64,000 nucleotides of DNA from REEB95 sp050729835 (GTDB taxonomy: Bacteria; Pseudomonadota; Alphaproteobacteria; ATCC43930; CGMCC-115725), in the NCBI GenBank assembly GCA_050729835.1, contig JBOHLS010000011.1:1-64000 (forward strand), given 5' to 3'. Below are positions 45,131 through 53,878 of this stretch, in pieces. Position 1 is the first letter of the stretch; each line of letters begins with the position of its first letter. The notes under the pieces were generated by a model that saw only the letters and a program-made list of their open reading frames with translations, was not told the origin of the DNA and did no database searches. The position numbers were made by a program, and so were the translations under genes.

Positions 45131-48087
45131 GTGCCGCCACCGGGCAGCCATTCCTTCACCCGGGCGAGATGCGCGTAGTCCGAATAGCGTGGCTGCTTGT
45201 CGGGCTGCGGCCAGGCGCGATAAGGCGTTGCCGGATCGTCGAAGGCGGTAATCAGGCGTTCGAGGCCCTGCCGCGCCGCCGTCGCCAGCGCCGTGACCGC
45301 GGCGGCGCCGTCGGCGTCCTGGCGCGTCTCGCCGGGCGGATCGCGGCCGGTCAGGCGCCAATGGATCAAAGCCGCGACCGGCGCCGGCGGGATGCCCGGA
45401 TAGCCGCCCACCGCCGCGATCGCCGCCTCGAGCGCGAGCTGCGGCGCATAGCCGGATTCGACCTCGCCTTTTTGCGGCAGGATGCCGGTCTTGTAGTCGA
45501 GGATGGCGAGGCCGCCGTCGGTGAAGCGGTCGATGCGGTCGGCCTTGCCCGAAAGCGTGAAGGGACCACGCGCCGACGACAGCGTCATCGTGCCGGTGAT
45601 CTCGCCGAAGCTCTGGGCGATGCGCGCGCGGCGCTCGCGCTCGATCTCGACCACCCAGCCGGCGATGCGCTCGAACCGCGGCCACCAGAAGGCGCGCACG
45701 TTGGGATGCTGGAGCGCCTCGCCGAAACAGTCGCGGCCGATGGCGATCAGCCGTTCCTCGGCGGCATCGGGCAGGTCGCGCGGAAATTCGCGCAGGAAGC
45801 GTTCGAGGGCGGCATGGATGAAGGTACCGCGCTCGGCCGCGCCGGGATCGGCGTCGATCGACTCGAGCGCCTTGAGGCGCAAAACGTGCCGGGCATAGAT
45901 CGCATAAGGATCGCGCAGCCAGGTCTCGATCTCGGTAACCGAGAGATGCAGCGGCCGCGCGATGAGCGGCGGACGCGGCTCCGGCGGCGCGCCGCGCCGC
46001 GCCGCGCCCGGATCGTCGAGCCGCGCCTGCCAGGCGAGCGGCGCGCCGTCGGCCAGATCGCCCGGTAGCTCGGCGTCGAGCCCGGCAGCGCGCAGCGCGG
46101 TCTCGAGGCGCAGCAGCCAGCGCGACGGCACGGTTGGATTGCCCTCGACGCGCGCCGCGCGGGTCAGCACCACCGCGTGCGCGCCGAGGCCTTGGGCGAA
46201 ATCGTGCGCCGCGCGGCCGACGCTCAGCTCCGGCGGCGGCAGGCCGAAATCGCGCCGCATCGGCCGCGACAGCCATGGATCGCTGTCGGCCCGCGCCGGC
46301 CAGACGCCTTCGTTGAGTCCGCCGAGAATGACCAGATCGGCCTGCTGCAATCGCGCTTCGAGCAAGCCCCAGATGAACAGCCGCGGATGCCGGCCATGGG
46401 CCGGCCGCACCACCGGCGCGGCGATCAAGGCCTCGAACAGCGCCGGATAGTCAGCGCCGGCAAGTTTGGGAAAGTCGCGCGCGGCGCCAAGCAGCTCGTT
46501 GAGCCAGAGCGCCGCCGCCTCGCCGGCCTCCTCGCGCCACAGCCGGCCGTCGCCGCTGTCCGCGTCGCTCGCGGTGAGCGCCTCGGCGGCGCGGATATGC
46601 GCCTGCACCAGCGGCGCCAGCTCGACCGCCTCGGTGGCCAGTGCCTCGACCAGCGGCGCCAGCGCCCGGCCGATGCGGTCGATATAAGCGACGAGCTCGC
46701 GCTCGTCGAGCGCGACGCGCAGGCCGGCGATGCCGGGGCCGGGGCGCGGCCCGCGCAGCGCCGCGCGCTCGAGCCGACGGGCCAAGTCGCGGAACTCCGC
46801 CGGCGCCAAGCCGCCGGCGGCCAAGGGATGCTTGAGCAGCGCCAGCAGCGGCAGCGGCGCGAAGTCCTCGGCGACGCACGCCAGCAGTAGGCGCAGGAAC
46901 ACCCCCGGCGGCGTCTTGGCGAGCGGCGTGCCGGCGGAATCGTCGACCTCGATGTTCCAGCGGCGCAGCTCGGCGGCGACGCGGCGCGCGAGATCGCGGT
47001 CGGGCGTGACCAGCGCCGCGGTCGCACCCGGCTGCTCGAGCTGGCGCCGCATCAGCAGCGCCACGGTCGTCGCTTCTTCCTGCGGCCCGGCGCAATCGAC
47101 GCGCGTCACGCCTTCGACGGCGGCCGCCGGCAGATCGCCGAGCGTCGCCCAGCGATGGCTGCGCGAAGCCGGCGCGAGCGCCGCGCGCAGCAGGGCCGCG
47201 CGCGCCGGATTGCCGCCGGCAACGCTGGGCGCCGGCCAGGCCGCGACCTGGCCGGGCGTCAATTCGAGCCGCGCCAGCAGCCGCGCGAGCAGATATTGCG
47301 GATGCGCCGGATCGGCGGCGACCGCTTCCCATTCGGCGGCGTCGGCGGCGCGGTCGAGCCCAGGCAAGACGACGACGCCGGTCGGCAGGCGCGCCACCGC
47401 GGCGACCAGCGCCGCCACCGCCGGCATGCCGGCGGCGATGCCGGCGGCAATCACCGGATCGGAAGGCGGCCGCTGGCGCCAGGCTTCGGCCTGGTGTTCG
47501 AGCAGGCGATTGCGCCGATCGGCGGCGTCGAGACAGCCGATTTCCGCCAGCGCCTTGGGCCAATGCTCGGACAGAATGGCGAGAAACTGCACCACCTGCT
47601 GCCAGTGCTTGGCGTGCCGCTCGGGCACCAGGCGGTCGAGGTTGGCGAGGCCGCAGCCTTCGGCCGCGACCTCGTCGAGAAAGCGCGCGAGCTCGGCGGC
47701 GAGCGGTGCCGCCTGAGCGACACTGGCCGGTCCGGCGCCGCGCGCCGCGCCCCAGCCGAAGACGAGCCGCGCCAGCATGAGCCGGCGCGTCAAATCGGGC
47801 ACCGCCGGCGGCAGGTCGAGCGCATCGTCGCCGGCGCCTTCGTCGGCCAGGATCGCGAGCTCGTCGGCATCGACGTCGCCGACCGGCACCAACCGCGGCA
47901 GCAGCAGCGGCCGGCCCGCGCCCTGGCGCAGGAAGGCCTCGGCGAGCGCGCGCGCAGCGCGGCGTGTCGGCAGCAGCACGGTCATGCGGGCGAGCGCCAG
48001 CGGATCGTTGCCGGCGCGCGCCATCAGTCCCACCGCCAGCGCGTCCAGGAAAGGCACGCCGGCGTCGATCGCAAATACCGCGCCCAT
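45127..48087 (-). CDS. addB: Double-strand break repair protein AddB
   Basis: The 986-residue partner of AddA starts MGAVFAIDAGVPFLDALAVG. It has an inactive helicase-like body (MTVLLPTRRAARALAEAFLR, and LVILGGLNEGVWPARADSDP) and a C-terminal nuclease with LSGKADRIDRFTDGGLAILD, then YKTGILPQKG. No four-cysteine iron-sulfur cluster is evident, as in other alphaproteobacterial AddB. ATG 48087 is 4 bases past the murU stop. It overlaps addA by 4 bases. Confidence 0.94.
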   Translation of the reverse strand: MGAVFAIDAGVPFLDALAVGLMARAGNDPLALARMTVLLPTRRAARALAEAFLRQGAGRPLLLPRLVPVGDVDADELAILADEGAGDDALDLPPAVPDLTRRLMLARLVFGWGAARGAGPASVAQAAPLAAELARFLDEVAAEGCGLANLDRLVPERHAKHWQQVVQFLAILSEHWPKALAEIGCLDAADRRNRLLEHQAEAWRQRPPSDPVIAAGIAAGMPAVAALVAAVARLPTGVVVLPGLDRAADAAEWEAVAADPAHPQYLLARLLARLELTPGQVAAWPAPSVAGGNPARAALLRAALAPASRSHRWATLGDLPAAAVEGVTRVDCAGPQEEATTVALLMRRQLEQPGATAALVTPDRDLARRVAAELRRWNIEVDDSAGTPLAKTPPGVFLRLLLACVAEDFAPLPLLALLKHPLAAGGLAPAEFRDLARRLERAALRGPRPGPGIAGLRVALDERELVAYIDRIGRALAPLVEALATEAVELAPLVQAHIRAAEALTASDADSGDGRLWREEAGEAAALWLNELLGAARDFPKLAGADYPALFEALIAAPVVRPAHGRHPRLFIWGLLEARLQQADLVILGGLNEGVWPARADSDPWLSRPMRRDFGLPPPELSVGRAAHDFAQGLGAHAVVLTRAARVEGNPTVPSRWLLRLETALRAAGLDAELPGDLADGAPLAWQARLDDPGAARRGAPPEPRPPLIARPLHLSVTEIETWLRDPYAIYARHVLRLKALESIDADPGAAERGTFIHAALERFLREFPRDLPDAAEERLIAIGRDCFGEALQHPNVRAFWWPRFERIAGWVVEIERERRARIAQSFGEITGTMTLSSARGPFTLSGKADRIDRFTDGGLAILDYKTGILPQKGEVESGYAPQLALEAAIAAVGGYPGIPPAPVAALIHWRLTGRDPPGETRQDADGAAAVTALATAARQGLERLITAFDDPATPYRAWPQPDKQPRYSDYAHLARVKEWLPGGGT

Positions 48088-48091
48088 GACG

Positions 48092-48826
48092 CTAGCGTTC
48101 GATCCCGTGCCGGTGGACGCGCGCGTCGGCCAGGGCGAGACCGTCGGGCGTGCCGACGTGATACCACTCGCCGTCGTGCACCAGGCCGCGCAGCCGGCCA
48201 CGCGCGATCGCCCGGTCCCACATCCGATTGATCGAGAAGGCGCCGGCGGGCGCGCCGTCGAACAGGCGACGATGCGCGATTTCGATGCCGGCGAAGACGA
48301 ACGGCACGATTTCGGTCTCGCGGCGGCGGCGCAGCGCACCCGTCGGATCGAGCATGAAATCGCCGGGCCCGTCATAGCCGGCGGCGCGCGCCGTCGGCTG
48401 CATCAGCAACAGCGCGTCGTCGCGCGCTGGATCGAAGCCGGCGGCGAGCTGATGTAGCGCCGGGGTCGCGCCGTCGAGCCAGAACACGTCGGCATTGATG
48501 GCGTAAAAGACCTCGCCGAGCAACGGCAGGGCCTTGACGATGCCGCCGCCGGTTTCGAGCGCCTCGGCCTCGCGCGAGAACTCGATCGCGATGTCGCGTC
48601 GCCGCGCCAGCTGCGTGGCGATAACGTCGCCCATGTAGTGGAGATTGACGACGGCGCGCTCGACGCCGACCTCCGCGAGGCGATCGAGAACGCGATCGAT
48701 CAGCGTGCGGCCCTCGACCGGGATCAGCGGCTTGGGCGTCCGGTCGGTGAGCGCGCCCATGCGCTTGCCGCGGCCGGCGGCCAGCACGATCGCGCTTTCG
48801 GGCACGCTCACGCGGCGGGGCGGCAT
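48092..48826 (-). CDS. murU: MurNAc-1-phosphate uridylyltransferase
   Basis: The 244-residue nucleotidyltransferase has SAIVLAAGRGKRMGALTDRT followed by PKPLIPVEGRTLIDRVLDRL, and YAINADVFWLDGATPALHQL. This is the NTP-transferase fold that makes UDP-MurNAc from MurNAc-1-phosphate in the anabolic cell-wall recycling route, which bypasses de novo, fosfomycin-sensitive synthesis. The assignment as MurU rests strongly on the adjacent amgK kinase. A GTG at 48811, overlapping the amgK stop as GTGA, is an alternative start five codons later. Confidence 0.88.
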   Translation of the reverse strand: MPPRRVSVPESAIVLAAGRGKRMGALTDRTPKPLIPVEGRTLIDRVLDRLAEVGVERAVVNLHYMGDVIATQLARRRDIAIEFSREAEALETGGGIVKALPLLGEVFYAINADVFWLDGATPALHQLAAGFDPARDDALLLMQPTARAAGYDGPGDFMLDPTGALRRRRETEIVPFVFAGIEIAHRRLFDGAPAGAFSINRMWDRAIARGRLRGLVHDGEWYHVGTPDGLALADARVHRHGIER

Positions 48827-49833
48827 GGCGGAATTTTGCGCCCAGCCTCGGGAATATGGCGCGCGAACCAGGCCGCTACCGGCGCCAGCGCCGGATGCGC
48901 CAGGTCGTTCTGTAGAATCCGCCAGACGCGCGGAATGTGCGCGAGATATTGCGGCTTGCCGTCACGCACGCAGAGCCGCGTGAAGATGCCGACGATCTTG
49001 GTGCTGCGCTGCGCGCCCAGGATCGCGTAGGCGGCGTCGAACGCGGCGCGGTCGAGCTCGGGAAAGGCCGCGAGGTAGCGCTGTTTCATCTGCGCAACGA
49101 GCTCGGGCGTTACGTCGCGCCGCGCGTCCTCGAGCAGCGAGACTAGGTCGTAGCTCGGCGGACCGAGCACCGCGTCCTGGAAATCGAGCAAGCCGCAGGC
49201 GAGCAGGCCGTTGCGGTTGCCCACGCGCATCAAATTGTCGACATGGAAGTCGCGCAGCACCAACGTCGCCGGCAGTTTGCGCGTCGCCGGCAGCGCGCCT
49301 TGCCAAAGGGCCAGATATTCGGCGCGCAAGGCGGAATCGACCGGCCCGCCGACGATCGAAGGCCAGTACCAGTCGACCAGCAACGCGACCTCGTCGAGCA
49401 GTCGCTGGTCGTCGTAAGGCGGCAGGAATTTCGCCGCCTTCGTCTCCGGCGCCGTGAACTGCCGCTTGAGCGCGATCAGCACGTCGACCGCGAGGCTGTA
49501 AAGCGGTTCCTCGGCCTCGCCGCCGGCCAGCAGGCGCGTATAGGTATCGTCGCCGAGATCCTCGAGCAGCAGCAGCCCGTGCTCCGCGTTCTGGCCGTAG
49601 ACCGCCGGCGCGCCGAAGCCGAGGCGGCGCAACAGGCGCGCCACGGCGAGGTAGGGCCGGACGGTCTCCTGCGGCGGCGGCGCATCCATCAGCATCGCCG
49701 TGCGTTTCTTCGCGCCGTGCAGCCGGACATAGCGCCGAAACGACGCGTCGCCCGGCAGGGGCGCATGCTCGGCGCCGCCCCATCCCGCCTGGTCGAGAAA
49801 GCGCGCGATCAGCGCCGTACGTTCTTCAGACAT
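48808..49833 (-). CDS. amgK: Anomeric MurNAc/GlcNAc kinase
   Basis: The 341-residue aminoglycoside-phosphotransferase-fold kinase has FRRYVRLHGAKKRTAMLMDA (ATP-binding Lys), GLLLLEDLGDDTY (hinge), the catalytic loop LVLRDFHVDNLMRVGN (Asp near 195 and Asn near 200) and LLDFQDAVLGPPSYDLVSLL (metal-binding Asp). It phosphorylates MurNAc at C1, feeding MurU. Older annotations call it a phosphotransferase next to tsaE. The start overlaps the tsaE stop by 8 bases. Confidence 0.88.
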   Translation of the reverse strand: MSEERTALIARFLDQAGWGGAEHAPLPGDASFRRYVRLHGAKKRTAMLMDAPPPQETVRPYLAVARLLRRLGFGAPAVYGQNAEHGLLLLEDLGDDTYTRLLAGGEAEEPLYSLAVDVLIALKRQFTAPETKAAKFLPPYDDQRLLDEVALLVDWYWPSIVGGPVDSALRAEYLALWQGALPATRKLPATLVLRDFHVDNLMRVGNRNGLLACGLLDFQDAVLGPPSYDLVSLLEDARRDVTPELVAQMKQRYLAAFPELDRAAFDAAYAILGAQRSTKIVGIFTRLCVRDGKPQYLAHIPRVWRILQNDLAHPALAPVAAWFARHIPEAGRKIPPCRPAA

Positions 49834-50308
49834 CGGACAGCCCCCCGATGCGGGCGCGCCAGGACCCCGACGGCACCGCCGTCAGTGTGCGCGAGTCGGG
49901 CGTCGGACCGGCGGCGAAGGTCAGTTCGAGCCGCTCTGCCGGCAGCGACGACCCCAGCCGTTCGGGCCATTCGATGACGCTGATGTCGCCGGCCAGCGCC
50001 TCCTCGAATCCGAGCTCGCGCGCTTCGTCTGCGCCGTTCAGGCGAAACAAGTCGAAATGCCAGATCGCCGGCGCCGAGTCGCCGCCGTCATAGATCTCGA
50101 CCAGGGTGAAGGTCGGGCTCGGCACTTCGAGCGACTCGCCGAGTCGGGCGCGGATGAAGGCGCGGGTGAAGGTCGTCTTGCCGCTGCCCAGCTCGCCCTT
50201 GAGTGCGATCACGTCGCCCTCCTGCGCCAGACGCGCGAGGCGCGCGGCGAGCCGACCGGTCGCGGCCTCGTCGGCCAGAGCGAGAACAAGCGCGGCACCT
50301 CCGTCCAC
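49826..50308 (-). CDS. tsaE: tRNA threonylcarbamoyladenosine synthesis ATPase TsaE
   Basis: The 160-residue protein has the P loop VIALKGELGSGKTTFTRAFI, VPSPTFTLVEIYDG, IWHFDLFRLNGADEARELGF and ISVIEWPERLG. It works with TsaB and TsaD in adding t6A to position 37 of ANN-decoding tRNAs. I choose GTG 50308 because translation from the earlier ATG (50404) adds a very basic, non-homologous 32 residues overlapping the divergent reductase gene. It heads the minus-strand run ending in trxA. Confidence 0.93.
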   Translation of the reverse strand: MDGGAALVLALADEAATGRLAARLARLAQEGDVIALKGELGSGKTTFTRAFIRARLGESLEVPSPTFTLVEIYDGGDSAPAIWHFDLFRLNGADEARELGFEEALAGDISVIEWPERLGSSLPAERLELTFAAGPTPDSRTLTAVPSGSWRARIGGLSDV

Positions 50309-50388
50309 GACGCTCTTTTTAGGCCGCGGCTTCCGGCGCCGCAACCACAGGGTTGCGGCCCGGCCGGTGCGTCGGCATGGTAGGCGCG

Positions 50389-51399
50389 ATGACGGAAACC
50401 GCAACGGATGTCGCGATCGTCGGCGCGGGGCCGGTCGGGCTGTTCGCGGTCTTCGAATGCGGCATGCTCAAGATGCGCTGCTGCGTCATCGACGCCCTCG
50501 AAGCGCCCGGCGGCCAGTGCGCCGCGCTCTATCCCGAGAAGCCGATCTACGACATTCCCGGCTATCCGCGCATCGCCGCGCAGGAGCTGGTGCACAGGCT
50601 GGTCGAGCAGGCGGCGCCGTTCGCGCCCGAATACCGCCTGGGCCAGCCGGTGACGGCGCTGACGCCGCGCGACGGCGGCTTCGTGCTGCGCACCGCCCGC
50701 GGCGCGACCGTCGCGGCGCGGGTGGTGATCGTCGCCGCCGGCGCCGGCGCCTTCGGCCCCAACCGGCCGCCGCTGGCCGGCATCGAGCGCTACGAGGGCA
50801 AGAGCGTGTTCTACCTGGTAAGCCGGCGCGAGGATTTCCGCGGCAAGCGCGTGGTCATCGCCGGCGGCGGCGATTCGGCGGTCGATTGGGCGCTGTCGCT
50901 GGCCGAGATCGCCGCCAAGGTGATGGTGGTGCATCGCCGCGCCAAGTTCCGCGCCGCACCCGAAAGCGTCGCGCGGCTCGCGGCCCTGGCTAAGGCCGGA
51001 ACGATCGAGCTGGTGACGCCGTGCCAGCTCCAGGCGCTCGACGGCGAAAACGGGGTCTTGCGCGCGGTGACGGTCGCCGATCTCGACGGCGGCACGCGGA
51101 CGCTTGCCGCCGACGTGCTGCTGCCGTTCTTCGGCCTCGCCACCGATCTCGGACCGATCGCGCAATGGAGCCTGGCGCTCGAGCGGCATCACATCAAGGT
51201 CGAACCCGCGACCTGTACCACCTCGCAGCCCGGCATCTTCGCCGTCGGCGACGTGGCGCATTATCCCGGCAAGCTCAAGCTGATTCTGTCGGGCTTCGCC
51301 GAGGCGGCGCTGGCGGCACGCGCGATTTTTCCGCTCGTCCATCCCGGCGAGGCGCTGCATTTCGAGTATTCGACCATGACCGGCGTGCCGGGACGGTAA
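50389..51399 (+). CDS. Ferredoxin/flavodoxin-NADP+ reductase (type 2)
   Basis: The 336-residue thioredoxin-reductase-like flavoprotein has the FAD motif VAIVGAGPVGLFAVFECGML, GGQCAALYPEKPIYDIPGYP, the NAD(P) motif VVIAGGGDSAVDWALSLAEI and the C-terminal FAD end PGIFAVGDVAHYPGKLKLIL. It has no C-x-x-C redox pair where thioredoxin reductases carry one, which with the GGQCAALYPEK segment points to the FNR type found in Chlorobium, Bacillus YumC and alphaproteobacteria. It shuttles electrons between NADPH and ferredoxin or flavodoxin. ATG 50389 is chosen over an in-frame start 12 codons upstream. Confidence 0.9.
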   Translation: MTETATDVAIVGAGPVGLFAVFECGMLKMRCCVIDALEAPGGQCAALYPEKPIYDIPGYPRIAAQELVHRLVEQAAPFAPEYRLGQPVTALTPRDGGFVLRTARGATVAARVVIVAAGAGAFGPNRPPLAGIERYEGKSVFYLVSRREDFRGKRVVIAGGGDSAVDWALSLAEIAAKVMVVHRRAKFRAAPESVARLAALAKAGTIELVTPCQLQALDGENGVLRAVTVADLDGGTRTLAADVLLPFFGLATDLGPIAQWSLALERHHIKVEPATCTTSQPGIFAVGDVAHYPGKLKLILSGFAEAALAARAIFPLVHPGEALHFEYSTMTGVPGR

Positions 51400-51412
51400 A
51401 ACCCCGGTTGCT

Positions 51413-53182
51413 TCAGGTGAGCTCGTTGAAATCGTCGAGCAAGCTGGCGATGCGCGCGTCGTCGAGTTGATCCATGATCGCCCGCGCGCGCTGGGTCGCC
51501 GCCGCCAGGTCGAGGGCGCGGATGCGCTGCTTGACGCGCGGGATATTGGCCGGCGCCATCGACAGCTCGCGGATGCCGAGCCCCAGCAGCAGCGCGGTAT
51601 AGCGCGGATCGCCGGCCATCTCGCCGCACAGGCTCACCGGAATCTCGGCGCGCAACGCCGCTTCGACCGCGAACTGGATGAGCCGCAGCACCGCCGGATG
51701 CAGCGGATTGTGCAGATAGGCGACACGCTCGTCGCCGCGATCGACCGCCAGCGCGTACTGGATCAGGTCGTTGGTGCCGACGGCGAAGAAGTCGGCGACC
51801 GCGGCCAAGGCGTCGGCGGCGAGCGCCGCGCCCGGAATTTCGATCATCACGCCCAAGGGCGGGAGCTTGTCGGGCAGGCGCACGCCGCGGCGCTTGAGGC
51901 GCCGCGCGACCTGGGCGAGGCTTTCACGCGCGGCGCGGACCTCGCCTACGCTCGATATCATCGGCAACAGGATGCGTACCGGCCCGTGCGCGGCGGCGCG
52001 CAGCATGGCAGCGAACTGGGCATCGAGCAGGCCGCGTTCCTTGAGCGAGAGCCGGATGGCGCGCAGGCCGAGCGCCGGGTTGTTGCCTTCGCCTTCCATC
52101 AGCTCGGCCAGCGGTGCCGCCAGCTTGTCGCCGCCGATGTCGAGCGTGCGGAGCGTTGCCGGCTTGCCGTCCAGGCCGCGCACCAGCTCGAGATAGGCGG
52201 CGTATTGCTCGTCCTCGTCGGGCAGGTCGTCACGATTCATGTAGAGGAACTCGGTACGCACCAAGCCGAGGCCTTGCGCGCCAACCGACAGCGCCTGGCC
52301 GATCTCGCGCGGCAGTTCGAGATTGGCTTCGAGCGCGATCGCGACGCCGTCGCGGGTCTCGGCCGGCAGGCGCTTGAGCCTCGCCAGGCCGCGGCCGGCT
52401 CGCTCGATCGCCGAACGGCGCTTGTCGAAGCGCGCCTGGGTCGCTGCGCTGGGGCGCAATACGACCTCGCCGGTGTTGCCATCGAGCACCACGGTATCGC
52501 CCGGCGCCGCATCCTTGAGCAGGTCGGCGATGCCGAGCACCGCTGGAATGCCGAGCGCCCGCGCCATGATTGCGGTGTGGCCTTCGGCCCCGCCCAGGAC
52601 GCTGGCGAAGCCCTTGACCTGCTTCGGATCCATCAAGGCGATATCGGCCGGGCTCAACTCCTCGGCGAGGACGATGGTGCCTTCGGCCAGCGTCTTAAAC
52701 GCGGCGTAAGGCGTCTTGGTCAGGTTGCGCAGCAGGCGCTGGCCGACGACGCGCACGTCCTCGATCCGCGCCGCGAGATAGGCATCGCCCATGGCGGCGA
52801 AGCTTTCGCCCATGCGCTCGATCTCGAGCGCCACCGCGCGCTCGGCGTTGACCCGATCCTCGACGACGCGGCGCTCGACCCCGCGGACGAAGCGCGAGCG
52901 TGACAACATGGCGAGATGCGCGTCGAGCAGATAGCCCATCTCCTCGGCGGCCGTGCCGGGCAGCGCCACCGCCTTGGTCTTGAGCTTCTTGAGCTGCTTG
53001 ATCGCGGTCTCGACCGCCTGGACGAGGCGCTTCTGCTCGCCCTCGACCTCCGCCGGCTCGAGCCGGCGCTCGGGCACGGCGATCGCGCCGCTGTCAGTGA
53101 CAAAGGCGCGGCCGACCGCGATCCCCGGCGCGATGCCGAGCCCCTGCAGCCGCCGTTCGCCGTGTCCACCGTCAGTCCTCAT
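51413..53182 (-). CDS. ptsP: PTS enzyme I (phosphoenolpyruvate-protein phosphotransferase)
   Basis: The 589-residue EI has the HPr-binding N-terminal part, the phosphohistidine motif SVLGGAEGHTAIMARALGIP and the PEP-binding barrel with LGLVRTEFLYMNRDDLPDED, GNNPALGLRAIRLSL, ILLPMISSVGEVRAARESLA, MIEIPGAALAADALA and FFAVGTNDLIQYALAVDRGD, then PVSLCGEMAGDP. It lacks an N-terminal GAF domain, so it is the plain EI form rather than E. coli PtsP, though it is expected to feed the same nitrogen-type phosphorelay here. It overlaps ptsH by 11 bases. Confidence 0.94.
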   Translation of the reverse strand: MRTDGGHGERRLQGLGIAPGIAVGRAFVTDSGAIAVPERRLEPAEVEGEQKRLVQAVETAIKQLKKLKTKAVALPGTAAEEMGYLLDAHLAMLSRSRFVRGVERRVVEDRVNAERAVALEIERMGESFAAMGDAYLAARIEDVRVVGQRLLRNLTKTPYAAFKTLAEGTIVLAEELSPADIALMDPKQVKGFASVLGGAEGHTAIMARALGIPAVLGIADLLKDAAPGDTVVLDGNTGEVVLRPSAATQARFDKRRSAIERAGRGLARLKRLPAETRDGVAIALEANLELPREIGQALSVGAQGLGLVRTEFLYMNRDDLPDEDEQYAAYLELVRGLDGKPATLRTLDIGGDKLAAPLAELMEGEGNNPALGLRAIRLSLKERGLLDAQFAAMLRAAAHGPVRILLPMISSVGEVRAARESLAQVARRLKRRGVRLPDKLPPLGVMIEIPGAALAADALAAVADFFAVGTNDLIQYALAVDRGDERVAYLHNPLHPAVLRLIQFAVEAALRAEIPVSLCGEMAGDPRYTALLLGLGIRELSMAPANIPRVKQRIRALDLAAATQRARAIMDQLDDARIASLLDDFNELT

Positions 53183-53474
53183 TGAAGCCGCCGGTGATCA
53201 GCGCCACGAGCGCGTCGATCGCGCGCGCGGCATCGGGCCCGGTGGCGCTCAGGTCGATAGTGCTGCCGGGGCCCGCGGCCAGCATCATCAGGCCCATGAT
53301 AGACCGCCCCGAGACCGCTGCGCCGGCTTTTGTCACGGTGATCTCGGCGTCGTATTCGAAGGCGAGCTTGACGAAGCGGGCGGCGGCGCGGGCATGCAGG
53401 CCGCGCTGATTGCGGATCGTGACGGTGCGATTGACTTCGGACGGCGCGGCGTCGCCGGCGGGCGTCTCCGCCAT
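53172..53474 (-). CDS. ptsH: Phosphocarrier protein HPr
   Basis: The 100-residue HPr has the active-site His27 in VTIRNQRGLHARAAARFVKL and the regulatory Ser near 58 in AAVSGRSIMGLMMLAAGPGS. That serine is the substrate of HprK, encoded upstream (54798-55250). The start is ATG 53474, sharing one base with the EIIA stop (TGATG). It relays phosphate between EI and the EIIA proteins in this window; there is no sugar permease here. Confidence 0.95.
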   Translation of the reverse strand: MAETPAGDAAPSEVNRTVTIRNQRGLHARAAARFVKLAFEYDAEITVTKAGAAVSGRSIMGLMMLAAGPGSTIDLSATGPDAARAIDALVALITGGFNED

Positions 53475-53878
53475 CAGCGAACGTCGGCGAGGAGTTGCGA
53501 GGCGACATTGATGTATTTGCGGCCGGCTTCCTGCGCGCCACGCACCGCGTCGGCCAGCGATTCGGTCTGGCGCAGGCTGGCGAGCTTGATCAGCATCGGC
53601 AGGTTGACGCCGGCGATGACCTCGATCTTCGTCTTGTCCATGATCGAGATCGCAAGATTCGACGGCGTGCCGCCGAACATATCGGTCAGGAGCACGACGC
53701 CGTCGCCGTTGCTGACCTCCTCGACCGAGCGGAGGATGTCCTGGCGCCGCTTCTCCATGTCGTCTTCCGGGCCGATGCAAACGGCGGCAATGTTGCGCTG
53801 CGGGCCGACGACGTGCTCCAGCGCGGCGATGAACTCGGCCGCGAGGCGGCCATGCGTCACGAGAACCATACCGATCAT
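53474..53878 (-). CDS. PTS EIIA component, mannose type
   Basis: The 134-residue EIIA-Man domain reads MIGMVLVTHGRLAAEFIAAL, with His9 as the phosphorylated residue, then GVVLLTDMFGGTPSNLAISI and VIAGVNLPMLIKLASL. In alphaproteobacteria such orphan EIIA proteins lack EIIB/C partners and act in regulation, probably receiving phosphate from HPr. The start ATG 53878 overlaps the rapZ stop (ATGA). Confidence 0.92.
   Translation of the reverse strand: MIGMVLVTHGRLAAEFIAALEHVVGPQRNIAAVCIGPEDDMEKRRQDILRSVEEVSNGDGVVLLTDMFGGTPSNLAISIMDKTKIEVIAGVNLPMLIKLASLRQTESLADAVRGAQEAGRKYINVASQLLADVR

Noticed and set aside
41699..46276. Very long open frame extending addA upstream through 382 more codons
   Set aside because: The extra part lies in another phase of addB, is Arg/Ala/Gly-rich and has no domain. 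AddA starts at ATG 45130.
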